Source: Streptomyces sp. AP-93 (GTDB lineage Bacteria; Actinomycetota; Actinomycetes; Streptomycetales; Streptomycetaceae). Taken from it: a stretch of DNA of 64,000 nucleotides. This document shows positions 17,638-25,609 of this stretch, piece after piece. The translations under genes and the position numbers were made by a program. Every line of letters begins with the position of its first letter. Position 1 is the stretch's first letter. The stretch spans positions 186,001-250,000 of the forward strand of contig NZ_JALGBX010000002.1 of assembly GCF_022808175.1 (NCBI RefSeq), written 5' to 3'. The notes beneath the pieces are model-generated. The model searched no databases and was not told the origin of the DNA. It saw only the letters and a list, made by a program, of their open reading frames with translations.

Positions 17638-18074
17638 CAAGCCCCCCATCGCGCTCATCGGATGAGCATCCTAGAGGGCGAAGAGTCCGTTGTTTAGCGA
17701 TCTCTTGAGATTCAGGCGGCACCCCTGGAAACGGCGAGGGGCATACGCCCACTGCATACGCCCCTCACGAAGAGACCAGAGGAACTAGTGGCAAGTAGCC
17801 CGACACCCAGGGAAGGACCGAGACGTCGTCTGGGGGCCGCCTCCCCACAATGGTGCGCCCGACCTTCAAACCGGACGCCAAGCCCGGCATAGCTGAGGTG
17901 CTGTTCGAGATCGACGAGGCGTACGGGTTCCACACGTCGATGGAGTTCATCATGGCCGCTTACTGCTCAGGAGCGGTGGTGCGCTGCCAGGCCGATGCGA
18001 TCGGTCGCAATTGTCCCCAAGAAGCCACGGACTGCGAAGCCCCAAACAACCTCTCGTCCTCGCTGCCCCCGAGC
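17638..18074. other. Intergenic stretch, no confident gene
   Basis: Should contain the promoter of the membrane/STAND operon. A plus-strand frame at 17850-18128 and a minus-strand frame at 17765-17953 are open. Neither has a ribosome-binding site or a recognisable domain, and the plus frame runs into the integrase-arm repeat. I do not call either as a gene. Confidence 0.5.
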
Positions 18075-18117
18075 GCGTGCCCCATCCGTGCCCTTCAGGG
18101 CGGTAAACAGGGGTCAC
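18075..18117. repeat. Integrase arm-type repeat block (site a)
   Basis: Contains GCGTGCCCCATCCGTGCCCT then TCAGGGCGGTAAACAGGGGT. The same block recurs at 19460, 24005, 25401, 27410, 31910 and 33633. It lies 131 bases before the tRNA-Gly core at 18206, a spacing kept at the other complete sites. Probable arm-type integrase binding site. Confidence 0.75.
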
Positions 18118-18205
18118 CAAGGGCGTAGACGGAACCTCGTGACAGGCTCCACCAAGGGGTGTATCCGCAGGTCAGAAGTCATATCGGCAGCCCGATCGGC
18201 GTTGC

Positions 18206-18247
18206 TTCCCAAGCTTATAGCGCGGGTTCGATTCCCGTCATCCGCTC
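18206..18247 (+). repeat. tRNA-Gly(CCC) 3'-end attachment scar 1; right end of the mobilizable element
   Basis: A 42-base core begins with anticodon loop TTCCCAA (anticodon CCC). It runs through the T-arm GCGGGTTCGATTCCCGT to the acceptor strand CATCCGC and discriminator T. The 5' half of the tRNA is absent, so it is an att remnant and not a gene. Identical 42-base cores occur at 19590, 25531 and 32049. With the integrase at the left edge, this copy is the likely attR of the element spanning the first 18 kb. Confidence 0.85.
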
Positions 18248-18251
18248 TTGC

Positions 18252-18284
18252 AAGAAGGCCCAGGTCAGCGACCTGGGCCTTCTT
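18252..18284 (+). terminator. tRNA-derived hairpin terminator 1
   Basis: AAGAAGGCCCAGGTC pairs perfectly with its complement around loop AGC. The same hairpin follows each tRNA-Gly scar and is evidently the original tRNA terminator carried inside the duplicated segment. Confidence 0.85.
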
Positions 18285-18467
18285 CGTTGTCTAGACCTCT
18301 CACCCTTGCAGCGCCTCGCGCGCCTGGACTCGCAAGACCCCCGACCGGAAGCCCCTTCCCGCACCACACGCGTCCCCGGCCGACCTGCATCGCGGGACGC
18401 GCTTTCGGTGATCTGCGCCATGTGCGGCTCCACACTGGGTTGGTAATTGGCCTTCCCGAAACAGCGG

Positions 18468-18983
18468 TTACCCCTCCTTGGCGGTCCCTCTGGCGATGAG
18501 CGCCTCGCGCAGGCGTGCGGCCGTCTCGGCCGCCTGGTCCGGCGGAAGTGGCAGGACACCGTTCTCCGTCATCAGAGCGTGGAACTGCTGCTCCGAGTAC
18601 GGGATGCCGGCCGGCAGGGGGGCCACGTGCCAGTGCAGATGCGCATTGCCCTGCTGGCTGCCGAGCGAGTAGAGGTACGTCCGCTCCGGCTCGTAGACGG
18701 CCTCGACGGCAAGGGCGATCTCCCGGACGAAAAGCATGAGCCGGGTGTAAGCCTCCTTGCCCAGGTCGCGCACGGCGTGCTCGACGTGCGCCTTCGGTGC
18801 AACGAGAACCTTGCCTGGCACAGTGGGCCACCTGTCCAGGAACGCTACGTGATCGGCATCCTCCAATACCGTCTCGTGCGAGTAGCCCGGGTTCCCGGCG
18901 AGGAAGGCACAGACGAAGCACGGACCGCTCCGTGTGCGCTCCACGTACGCCGCAAGATCCATCGGCCGTCGGTCCATCGACAC
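18468..18983 (-). CDS. HIT-family hydrolase
   Basis: 171-residue histidine-triad protein. The triad reads NAHLHWHVAPLP, with an upstream CxxC (PCFVCAFLAG), as in HIT-like nucleotide hydrolases or transferases. Adjacent features are VPGKVLVAPKAHVEHAVRDL. GTG 18983 has GAGAGGGG six bases upstream; ATG codons at 18977 and 18962 are alternatives. It sits alone in the islet between scars 1 and 2. The exact nucleotide substrate is unknown. Confidence 0.88.
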   Translation of the reverse strand: MSMDRRPMDLAAYVERTRSGPCFVCAFLAGNPGYSHETVLEDADHVAFLDRWPTVPGKVLVAPKAHVEHAVRDLGKEAYTRLMLFVREIALAVEAVYEPERTYLYSLGSQQGNAHLHWHVAPLPAGIPYSEQQFHALMTENGVLPLPPDQAAETAARLREALIARGTAKEG

Positions 18984-19084
18984 CGAGTGCCCCTCTCTGT
19001 AGGGGGCACCAGTCTCCCGCAGCCCTGCGACGCGCACCGGATTCACCGCGGCCTCGCCGACTTCAGGTGGCGGTGAGGCTGCGA

Positions 19085-19366
19085 TCACGAGTAGCAAGCC
19101 CGACAGGGATTCAGTCCTGCCAGCCCGGCCTCGTACAGGGAAATCCGCTGGGGGTTTCCGGGCAGGCACTTCCGGTACGGTTTCGCGGGGTTGTCGCGGT
19201 GGTAGGCGGTGCCCCGTTTCCCCGGGCCGCTGGGCGCCCTCCACCAGGGGGAGACGATGACGGCGGTATCAAGCCTCGCAAGAGCACGATCGGTGTCCGC
19301 GAGCTCGGTGAGCAGCTCACGCCGGCGTGCGGTGATCCGCTCGCGTGCTTGCTCGATGCTTTCCAT
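19085..19366 (-). CDS. Hypothetical protein with Cys-containing C-terminus
   Basis: 93 residues: a charged helical N-terminus (ESIEQARERITARRRELL) and a C-terminal part with two closely spaced Cys (NPCRACYS) plus one more at KCLPGNP. It resembles short streptomycete proteins such as the DUF6233 type, but I cannot place it firmly. ATG 19366 is preceded by GGGCAGGG. It lies upstream of the HIT gene on the same strand. Confidence 0.6.
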   Translation of the reverse strand: MESIEQARERITARRRELLTELADTDRALARLDTAVIVSPWWRAPSGPGKRGTAYHRDNPAKPYRKCLPGNPQRISLYEAGLAGLNPCRACYS

Positions 19367-19459
19367 GTGGCCCTGCCCTTCCCTCGACGTCCTCAACGAG
19401 GACCGGAGCCGGCAGTGATGGCAGCCTGGCGCAAGGCGTGGGCCACGCTGACTCGGTGG

Positions 19460-19505
19460 CCGTGCCACAACGTGCCAGTAGCGGTGGTAAGTAGCGGTCA
19501 ACAGG
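19460..19505. repeat. Integrase arm-type repeat block (site b)
   Basis: CGTGCCACAACGTGCCAGTA followed by GCGGTGGTAAGTAGCGGTCA, 130 bases before scar 2. This variant matches the block at 31910 more closely than the block at 18075, so it probably derives from a different element. Confidence 0.7.
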
Positions 19506-19589
19506 AGGTCTTCGGCGATCTGCCAGACGACGCTCCGCATGGACGATATCCCAGGTCAGCGGCCATAAAGGCATGCAAGTGCCGGGTGA

Positions 19590-19631
19590 TTCCCAAGCTT
19601 ATAGCGCGGGTTCGATTCCCGTCATCCGCTC
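19590..19631 (+). repeat. tRNA-Gly(CCC) 3'-end attachment scar 2
   Basis: 42-base core identical to the one at 18206. The left flank diverges exactly at the anticodon loop, as expected at a tyrosine-recombinase crossover. Confidence 0.85.
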
Positions 19632-19635
19632 TTCC

Positions 19636-19668
19636 AAGAAGGCCCAGGTCAGCGACCTGGGCCTTCTT
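19636..19668 (+). terminator. tRNA-derived hairpin terminator 2
   Basis: Same 15-bp stem and AGC loop as at 18252, directly after scar 2. Confidence 0.85.
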
Positions 19669-19783
19669 CGTTGTCCCGGACCTCCACGACTCCTGCCATC
19701 GGTCGACATAGAACCCGCCCGTTAAAGTGAACACCTGTACGTGGAGACAGTCTTACGAATGGCGCGACGGGTGGGGGTTCAGG

Positions 19784-20185
19784 ATGCAGAACGCCGATCT
19801 GGGCGTCTCGGAGGACGGCCTCACCGGGCTGGCGAACGACCTCGACGAGATGCAGCGTTATCTGGAGCAGCAGATCCGCAGCATGGACGGGGTCGTCGAC
19901 AAGATCGCCGCAGGCTGGCAGGGGCCTACTGCCACCGCGTACCGCTCCTTGCACCGTGGCGTCGCCGAGGACGCCGTGCGCATCCGCAAGGTGGTGGTCC
20001 TCCTCGAAGCGGCCATGCGCGCCTCGCGCGACGGCTTCACCGAGCAGGAGCTCGAGGTCCTGGCCTCGTTCCGGCGGTCGCAGGAGGGAGAGGACGTGTC
20101 CGCCGCGGCCCGTTCGCTCACCGTGCCCGAACCGGCGCCCGCGCCGGACGCCGGCCGGCCGACGAGCCGACTTCTGGACATCTGA
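19784..20185 (+). CDS. WXG100-like secreted protein
   Basis: 133 residues. The N-terminal 95 form a helical hairpin with the WxG-type turn AGWQGPTATAYRSL between about residues 45 and 58. The tail is Pro/Ala-rich. Such proteins are type VII (ESX) substrates or chaperone partners. ATG 19784 begins MQNADLGVSEDG. It is first of a plus-strand set with a second WXG-like gene and the toxin gene. Confidence 0.8.
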   Translation: MQNADLGVSEDGLTGLANDLDEMQRYLEQQIRSMDGVVDKIAAGWQGPTATAYRSLHRGVAEDAVRIRKVVVLLEAAMRASRDGFTEQELEVLASFRRSQEGEDVSAAARSLTVPEPAPAPDAGRPTSRLLDI

Positions 20186-20204
20186 ACCACGGGGGATCAG
20201 CACC

Positions 20205-20510
20205 ATGCCGGACGAAGACCGGATCACCGTCGACTTCGCGACCCTGCAACGCCTTTCGGGAGACCTGGAGGAGATCCTCCGCGTCCTCAACGACAAGCTC
20301 GACACGCTGTACGGGCGGGCCACCAAAGCCGTCCTGGGCTGGGACGGCGAGGCGCGGGAGGCCTTCATCGACGAGCTGGACCGGTGGAGCCGCTCCGCCG
20401 ACGACCTGAAGGCCGCCCAGGCCTGGCTCCACGAGGTCGTGTTCAAGGGGCACCTCAACTACGCCGCGGCCAACAGGTCCGTACTCGAAGGCTGGGGAAG
20501 CGGCGCCTGA
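20205..20510 (+). CDS. WXG100-like protein
   Basis: 101 residues with the turn LGWDGEAREAFIDEL between two amphipathic helices, the WXG100 pattern. ATG 20205 has GGGGGA 8 bases upstream. Its stop overlaps the toxin ATG (TGATG), so toxin and small partner are translated together. It probably forms a heterodimer with the preceding WXG protein or with the toxin N-terminus for secretion. Confidence 0.82.
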   Translation: MPDEDRITVDFATLQRLSGDLEEILRVLNDKLDTLYGRATKAVLGWDGEAREAFIDELDRWSRSADDLKAAQAWLHEVVFKGHLNYAAANRSVLEGWGSGA

Positions 20511-22300
20511 TGGCCGGCCCCTCGCCCTCACCCACGCCGTCCCCCGCCCCGTCGCCGGGCGGGAGCGGCTCCATCGACGTCAAGCCGAGCGACCTCTGGT
20601 CGGTCTCCGGACGGGTCGCCTCGCAGCAGGACCTCCTGGTGCGCGGTGCCAACAAACTGCTGGACGAGCTGGGCCAGTACCCCGACGCCGGAGGCGCCGG
20701 CACCGAGGCCCAGAGGTTCGCCCAGGCGTACAAGAAGATCGGCGACCGCTGGCTGGAGGTCTGGGGCCGTTCCGTGCTCAGCGTCGGCGGCGTCGCCGTC
20801 GGGTTCACCGAGACGGCCAACGCGTACACCAAGGCGGACGCGGCAGCCCATCCCCAGCCGGGGAAGACCGCCGAACAACGCCCGCGGCCCACGGTCATAG
20901 ACAGGGCCCCGAACTTCGACCCGCTGCCCGACATCAAATGGGGTGACGACGACGGCGGCGACGACATCCTGCGCGGCCTGATGGAAGCCATACCCGAAGT
21001 CGTCCGGGACCTCCTCCAGCCGCTGTGCAAGCACGTGTTCCGCGCCGGCAGGGTGGCGGACGTCCACCCCTTCCCACAGCAGCACTACCTCAACTCCCTG
21101 TGCCACAGCTGGATGGACGTCTCCGTCACGGCGACGGTGGTGGCGGACCAGCTCACCCAGGCCGTCGGCACCATCACCAACCACCAGCAGGCCGACTGGG
21201 AAGCCGCCATGCGGACCTTCTGCAGCGCCCTGTGGGGCGGCACGTCATGGGGACAGTCGCGGCACGGCTACCAGTGGGCGCACACCACCGACTCCGGCCC
21301 CCGCACGCCCCGCTTCCCCACGAACAGCCAGCCCGTGCTGTCCGTGCTGAAGGACACGGCCGACAATATGGCCACCATCCTGCGCGAGTACGCGGAAGCC
21401 GCCGTCGACCTTAACCGCGACGTCAATGACGAGCTCGAGCGCGCCATGCTGAAGGCCGCCAAGGAGATCGCCGAAGACCTGACCAAGCCCAAGAACCCCA
21501 AGGACATCCTCGGCACCGTCACCTCCACCCTCGGCAAGGGGGTGGGCCTGATCCTCTCGTTCGACGTCAAGACCGTACTGAACATCGATACGGCCAAGCT
21601 GAACCGGATCGTCGACACGTACACCGGCATCCTCGGGGGCCTGACCACCCGCATGGAGGCGCTGAAAGCGCCGCTGGACGAGGCGTACCTGAGCGCCCCC
21701 AAGTTCGAGGCCGGCGTCGCCCGTGCGCACGGCTTCGGCATGCGGTCCCTGGAAGAGTTCAAGGACTCGCAGATCTGGCTGAAGATCGACTCGAACGGGA
21801 ACTACGACCTGAACCTCGGCGCCAACGAGTACTCGGCGGACGGCCACTCGCTGGACAAGCACGTCGGCAAGACGGACGAGCAGCTGGCGCAGCGACTGCG
21901 CGACCAGCAGGACCAGAACGCCCGCACAACACCGACCTGGCCACACGGCAGGCCGGGGATCGGCAGCTCCTCCTCCTTCCCTGACCACCGGCGGGCGGAG
22001 GATCTGACCGAGTACAACCTCAACCAGAACAAGGCTCGTATCGAGGCGTGGATCAAGGGTCCGCCGCCGCCGACCGACGGCGACGTCAAGCCGTTCTACG
22101 CAACGGCGCCCAACGGTGAAACCAGCGGACGCAGTGTGAGCAAGCAGCCCGTGGATCCGAACGATCCGCTGTCCGGGTACAAGCAGGGCGGCCTGAACGC
22201 CACGGGAGTCGACGTGAACGGTATCGACACCCGCATCCGGTACGACAGCAGTCGCACCCCGCCGTTCACCGTCATGACGTCGATGCCCTACAAGCCGTAG
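20510..22300 (+). CDS. Polymorphic toxin with C-terminal RNase A-like domain
   Basis: 596 residues. A Pro/Ser-rich start leads into a long helical region (about 25-440) with WXG-like helices and no signal peptide, as in ESX-delivered toxins. The C-terminal 150 residues match the bacterial CdiA-type RNase A-like fold. They start at HSLDKHVGKTDEQL (about 446) and continue with SSSSFPDHRRAEDLTEYN, ARIEAWIKG, GRSVSK, and end PPFTVMTSMPYKP. The conserved His and the closing T-S-x-P strand are present. An immunity gene is expected next and a plausible one follows 27 bases later. Toxin class is confident; activity is inferred. Confidence 0.85.
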   Translation: MAGPSPSPTPSPAPSPGGSGSIDVKPSDLWSVSGRVASQQDLLVRGANKLLDELGQYPDAGGAGTEAQRFAQAYKKIGDRWLEVWGRSVLSVGGVAVGFTETANAYTKADAAAHPQPGKTAEQRPRPTVIDRAPNFDPLPDIKWGDDDGGDDILRGLMEAIPEVVRDLLQPLCKHVFRAGRVADVHPFPQQHYLNSLCHSWMDVSVTATVVADQLTQAVGTITNHQQADWEAAMRTFCSALWGGTSWGQSRHGYQWAHTTDSGPRTPRFPTNSQPVLSVLKDTADNMATILREYAEAAVDLNRDVNDELERAMLKAAKEIAEDLTKPKNPKDILGTVTSTLGKGVGLILSFDVKTVLNIDTAKLNRIVDTYTGILGGLTTRMEALKAPLDEAYLSAPKFEAGVARAHGFGMRSLEEFKDSQIWLKIDSNGNYDLNLGANEYSADGHSLDKHVGKTDEQLAQRLRDQQDQNARTTPTWPHGRPGIGSSSSFPDHRRAEDLTEYNLNQNKARIEAWIKGPPPPTDGDVKPFYATAPNGETSGRSVSKQPVDPNDPLSGYKQGGLNATGVDVNGIDTRIRYDSSRTPPFTVMTSMPYKP

Positions 22301-22327
22301 CACTCCGCAGGGAAAGGCCGCCACCAC

Positions 22328-22885
22328 ATGCCCGTCGACCAGCGATCCTGGGAAGCCGCGGTCCGCCATCTCTTCGAAGACGCGAACCCCTACGACGCCA
22401 CGGGCCCACGCCGCCACGAGGACTGGGTCCTCGATGTCATCGCGCTGATGGACGGGGTCCCCGACCCGCGGGGCTGGGCCGCTCTCGACGATGCGGCGCA
22501 AGGCCGGTACGAGCGGTCCCCCTCGTACCACTTCCCAGCCCACCCCCCGGAGTTCATCGCACCGCGTCTCCGGGAGATCGACCGGGCCAGTGCCGAGAAC
22601 CTGCTCCTGGCCCTCACCGACGACGGCTGCACCCTGTCCAGCCTCAAGCGCTTCACGGAGAGCGAAGAAGAACTGCGGGCCATGGCACGCACGATCCTCG
22701 CGCGGTACGGGGACACCGCGACGTATCACACCAACGTCAACAGGCCCGGACGCGTCCCCGGCACCCTCGACTTCACGACGCGGAACTGGGGCTACAGCCC
22801 GTTGAGCGTCTACTCCGAGGACTACGGCCTGATCGTCGTCGCGGACACCGAAGTGGGCATGTTCTGGAACTTCGCCGACTACTGA
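22328..22885 (+). CDS. Probable immunity protein for the RNase A-like toxin
   Basis: 185-residue soluble acidic protein, not recognised by family. Its place directly after the toxin gene, with GGGAAAGG before ATG 22328, is the standard position of the cognate immunity protein. The sequence is rich in Asp/Glu and aromatic residues, and ends VVADTEVGMFWNFADY. The role is inferred from position only. Confidence 0.65.
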   Translation: MPVDQRSWEAAVRHLFEDANPYDATGPRRHEDWVLDVIALMDGVPDPRGWAALDDAAQGRYERSPSYHFPAHPPEFIAPRLREIDRASAENLLLALTDDGCTLSSLKRFTESEEELRAMARTILARYGDTATYHTNVNRPGRVPGTLDFTTRNWGYSPLSVYSEDYGLIVVADTEVGMFWNFADY

Positions 22886-22944
22886 TCCGGCTGCCGATCC
22901 CTACGCGCGCAGCACCTGACCAGGCGATTTGAGAGGATGCCCCT

Positions 22945-23244
22945 GTGCTCACCCGTTCCGCCTCCTATCCCGACCGCGAGACCGCCCAGTGGGCCACCCA
23001 GCAGGTGGTGACCGCCAACGAGCAGGCCATCCACCGCTGGCTCGCCCAGAACACCCGGGCCCGCCTCACCGTCGAGGCCGCCTGGCCCTCCCGCGAGGAG
23101 CCCGTGGGCAGGGTCCAGCTGGAAGCCGACCTGCTGGCCGGGCACGGGCCCGTCGACGTCCGGGCGGCCCGCGTCGTGCTGCGCCGCGAACCGTCGAGCC
23201 CGCACGGCTTCGTCGTCCGCACGACCGTCCCGTTCTACCTGTAG
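22945..23244 (+). CDS. Orphan RNase A-like toxin C-terminal fragment
   Basis: 99 residues matching the second part of the same toxin fold. SASYPDRETAQWATQQVV parallels SSSSFPDHRRAEDLTEYN of the full toxin. EQAIHRWLAQ parallels the ARIEAWIKG region, and FVVRTTVPF parallels FTVMTSMPY. The first catalytic His segment is missing. GTG 22945 has GAGAGG 8 bases upstream, but it has no delivery domain. This is the usual form of an orphan toxin cassette that can recombine with the main toxin gene. Confidence 0.75.
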   Translation: MLTRSASYPDRETAQWATQQVVTANEQAIHRWLAQNTRARLTVEAAWPSREEPVGRVQLEADLLAGHGPVDVRAARVVLRREPSSPHGFVVRTTVPFYL

Positions 23245-23257
23245 GGGCCGCACGCAC

Positions 23258-23914
23258 ATGTCAATGAAGCCTCTCGAACACGACCGCCGGTACGGCGAGC
23301 TGGAGCAGGTGATGCGCGCCTACCTGGGGCAGCCCGCCGACGACACCCCGGAGCGGCGCAGCCGCGCACTGGAGGCGTACCTCCGGCACACCTGGCACAC
23401 CCGCCCCTCGGCCATCGCGGAGGCGGAGCGCCAGCTGCGCGAGTACAGCCGCAACCCTCCGGGCCGGATCCGGCAGGGCCTGGGCGAGTTCTACGCGATC
23501 CCGGACACCGGGATGCCCCAGTCGGAGATCGGCGACTGGCTGATGGTGCTGGCCGACCACCTGAAGCAGAGCATCGAGGAAGGCTACGTGCCGGAACCGT
23601 CGTCCCCGCAGACGCACTGGGAGTGGCACGCGCGCTTCCCGGAGACCGCGCAACTGCTCGGGGGCTGGTTCTCGCAGGACATCGTCGACGAGTTCCCCGA
23701 TCACGACGCCGCCGTCGCCGACTACGCCGACACCACCCACCCCCAAGTGGTCGCGCGGCTCGTGGGCGAACTCCACGAGCTGCTCGCCCTCCCCTTGGAC
23801 GAGGGGGACTACGCACTGGCAGCGGCCGAACTCGGCATGGAGGTGGGCCCGCCCGAGCCGTTCTCCCACGGCGCCTGGTTCCAGTCACTGGCGACGACGC
23901 TGTCCGGCATCTGA
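23258..23914 (+). CDS. CdiI-like immunity protein
   Basis: 218 residues. The central part, LLGGWFSQDIVDEFPDHDAA followed by ADYADTTHPQVVARLVGELH, matches the contact-dependent-inhibition immunity family with its LGGWFxQD signature. The N-terminal 70 residues are helical and basic. It lies 13 bases after the orphan toxin fragment, so toxin tip and immunity form a cassette. ATG 23258 follows a G-rich site; ATG 23264 is an alternative start. Confidence 0.82.
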   Translation: MSMKPLEHDRRYGELEQVMRAYLGQPADDTPERRSRALEAYLRHTWHTRPSAIAEAERQLREYSRNPPGRIRQGLGEFYAIPDTGMPQSEIGDWLMVLADHLKQSIEEGYVPEPSSPQTHWEWHARFPETAQLLGGWFSQDIVDEFPDHDAAVADYADTTHPQVVARLVGELHELLALPLDEGDYALAAAELGMEVGPPEPFSHGAWFQSLATTLSGI

Positions 23915-24004
23915 TCCAGCCCTGGCGGCTGGCCCCGCCGCTCCCTCTGGGCGTGTTGCCGCCGTCCGGTGGGCCGCTTCGGGGTTGTGGACGGGCGTCC
24001 GCAC

Positions 24005-24045
24005 TCGTGCCCCAACCGTGCCCTTCAGAGCGGACAGCAGCGGTC
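24005..24045. repeat. Integrase arm-type repeat block (site i, no core)
   Basis: CGTGCCCCAACCGTGCCCTT then CAGAGCGGACAGCAGCGGTC. It is the same block as elsewhere, but no tRNA core or hairpin follows at the expected distance. The core has been lost here. Confidence 0.6.
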
Positions 24046-24292
24046 GACACAGGCATGCTCGGGCCCCCGCAACAGCTCCGCCAGTGGCACCGCGGCGAGG
24101 CGGTCGCGGCCGAGGACCTGCGCCTGCCCCTGCGCCAGTACCGATCCTTCTTCGACTGCCTGCTCAGCACCTGACCACCGGCCCGGACCTGCGACTAATC
24201 CCCGGCACTTGGGCCACAAAACACCGGCCGATGTCTCCCTCGCGCACAGAGGATCGCGCGGGCAGCCACCGGCCGGTAGATGTGCTGGGTGG
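24046..24292. other. Mostly non-coding; possible gene tail
   Basis: A plus-strand open stretch ending at TGA 24174 reads like a protein end (QQLRQWHRGEAVAAEDLRLP then LRQYRSFFDCLLST). It has no start of its own downstream of the arm repeat. It may be the remnant of a gene cut by an integration event. The family is not recognised. Confidence 0.3.
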
Positions 24293-24481
24293 TCACATGG
24301 GGTCGATGCCCTCGCTGCCCCGCTCGCTCTCCTTCTTGCTCTGCTCCTCGATCCGGCGGGCCTTCTCCTTCAGCCGCTGACGCTCCGCCGGGTCGGTGGC
24401 ACGCTCCGCGGCCTGCTCGATCTTCTTGACCTGGTCACGCATCTGCTGGGCACGGCTGCCGGACTCGCCTGCAACGCTCAT
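24293..24481 (-). CDS. DUF6381-type small helical protein
   Basis: 62 residues, MSVAGESGSRAQQMRDQVKK, then charged coiled-coil repeats (EQAAERATDPAERQRLKEKA). This is the pattern of the streptomycete DUF6381 family. ATG 24481 has AGGAG six bases upstream. Function unknown. It lies downstream of the 27-residue membrane peptide and the PRC-barrel remnant on the same strand. Confidence 0.85.
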   Translation of the reverse strand: MSVAGESGSRAQQMRDQVKKIEQAAERATDPAERQRLKEKARRIEEQSKKESERGSEGIDPM

Positions 24482-24626
24482 GATCACTCCTGAGATCTGG
24501 GGGGGGAGCGGATGCCACCAGCGAAACAGCGTCCCCGCTCCCGCGCATCCCGAACGGTCACCCACCGCTATCCCCGCAGCACAGGCCAGGTGCAGAAGGT
24601 CACCCGGCCGCCGGAGCGCACCCTTC

Positions 24627-24710
24627 TCAGCGGAGTCGGCGGCGTCCGGAACGCCGCCGGTGCATGCCCAGCACCATCGCCACGATAACCAGGATCAAGA
24701 AAACCTTCAC
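24627..24710 (-). CDS. 27-residue membrane peptide
   Basis: A very short gene starting at GTG 24710 with the strong site GAGGAGGTG 8 bases upstream. It reads MKVFLILVIVAMVLGM followed by the basic tail HRRRSGRRRLR. One membrane helix plus a positive tail is the typical layout of streptomycete micro-proteins beside DUF6381/PRC-type stress genes. Function unknown. Confidence 0.6.
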   Translation of the reverse strand: MKVFLILVIVAMVLGMHRRRSGRRRLR

Positions 24711-24741
24711 GACGTGGACACCTCCTCGGGCGAGTGGGGGC

Positions 24742-25121
24742 TCAGCGGCGGGCGAGCTTCCGCTCCCCGCCCGCACCGGGCCGGTGGGTGAGGCCGTAGT
24801 GCTGGAAGATGGCTGCCTCTTCCTCGGCGGGCAGGACGTCGTCCGTGCCGATCGAAGGGCTCTTCTTCACCAGCGCCTTGTCGTAGTCGACCTGACGTAG
24901 CCCGGCCCGACGATCGCGCCGTCCAGTGGAACGAAGACCAGCCGGTGCCGGGTGGGCAGCCCCACCAGCACGGTGGCCATGGCCGGCTCGTCGGTGCTGG
25001 TGTCCACGTAGATGGCCTCCAGCGCGCCAATCCTGTGCCCGCCCACGTCGACCACGTCGTGGGTACGCCACTCGCGAATGTCCGCTGCCTGGATCAACCG
25101 CAGGTCTCTTGGCACGATCAC
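24742..25121 (-). pseudogene. PRC-barrel protein, frameshifted
   Basis: The first part reads DIREWRTHDVVDVGGHRIGA through LVFVPLDGAIVGPGYVR. The expected continuation QVDYDKALVKKSP through FQHYGLTHRP lies in another frame. The break is near 24895-24900, where one base (or four) is missing after GGCTACGT. Restored, it is a PRC-barrel-domain protein of about 125 residues, a family linked to stress responses in Streptomyces. GTG 25121 is the assumed start; no clear ribosome-binding site precedes it. A sequencing error cannot be excluded. Confidence 0.75.
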
Positions 25122-25400
25122 AGCCCGGCCGGTGCACTTCTTGGCCTGCCCCCGCCTGACCGAGGAAACCAGTTCGGCACACCCCCACCAGTCACACCGG
25201 TTCTGTGAGTCTGCTCCGATGAGACTCTCGCCGGACGAACGACCCGGGTGAGGCAGCCCTGTACGCACGTGGGGGTTGCTTGGGCATCTGCAGCGTGGCC
25301 CGCTTGCTCGCGCAACACCGGCGTGCGCCACCGCCGGAGGACCGGACTTGCAGGGGGCGTAAGTCGCCCAGGGAGCTCCCGGGCCATGTGTCCGGCGAGG

Positions 25401-25446
25401 GCGTGCCCCATCCGTGCCCTTCAGAGGGGTAAACAGCGGTCATCAC
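25401..25446. repeat. Integrase arm-type repeat block (site c)
   Basis: GCGTGCCCCATCCGTGCCCT then TCAGAGGGGTAAACAGCGGT, 130 bases before scar 3. A mirrored set of GTGCCAT motifs lies on the other side of the scar (25635-25680). Confidence 0.75.
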
Positions 25447-25530
25447 GGGTTCGGAGTGACCGCAGTAGCGACCCACTGCGCAGGGGAAAAGCACAGGTCA
25501 GACGGACTATCGCTGTGCCGGCGTCGTAGA

Positions 25531-25572
25531 TTCCCAAGCTTATAGCGCGGGTTCGATTCCCGTCATCCGCTC
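25531..25572 (+). repeat. tRNA-Gly(CCC) 3'-end attachment scar 3
   Basis: 42-base core identical to scars 1, 2 and 5. It is flanked on both sides by arm-like GTGCC motifs, so this copy resembles a complete attP-type site rather than a simple attR. Confidence 0.85.
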
Positions 25573-25576
25573 TTGC

Positions 25577-25609
25577 AAGAAGGCCCAGGTCAGCGACCTG
25601 GGCCTTCTT
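25577..25609 (+). terminator. tRNA-derived hairpin terminator 3
   Basis: Same 15-bp stem and AGC loop as at 18252, directly after scar 3. Confidence 0.85.

Noticed and set aside
17850..18128. Plus-strand 92-codon frame before scar 1
   Set aside because: No ribosome-binding site, and its second half simply translates the integrase-arm repeat.
18206..18247. Possible functional tRNA-Gly gene
   Set aside because: Only the 3' half (anticodon loop onward) is present; the acceptor 5' strand and D-arm are missing at this and every other copy.
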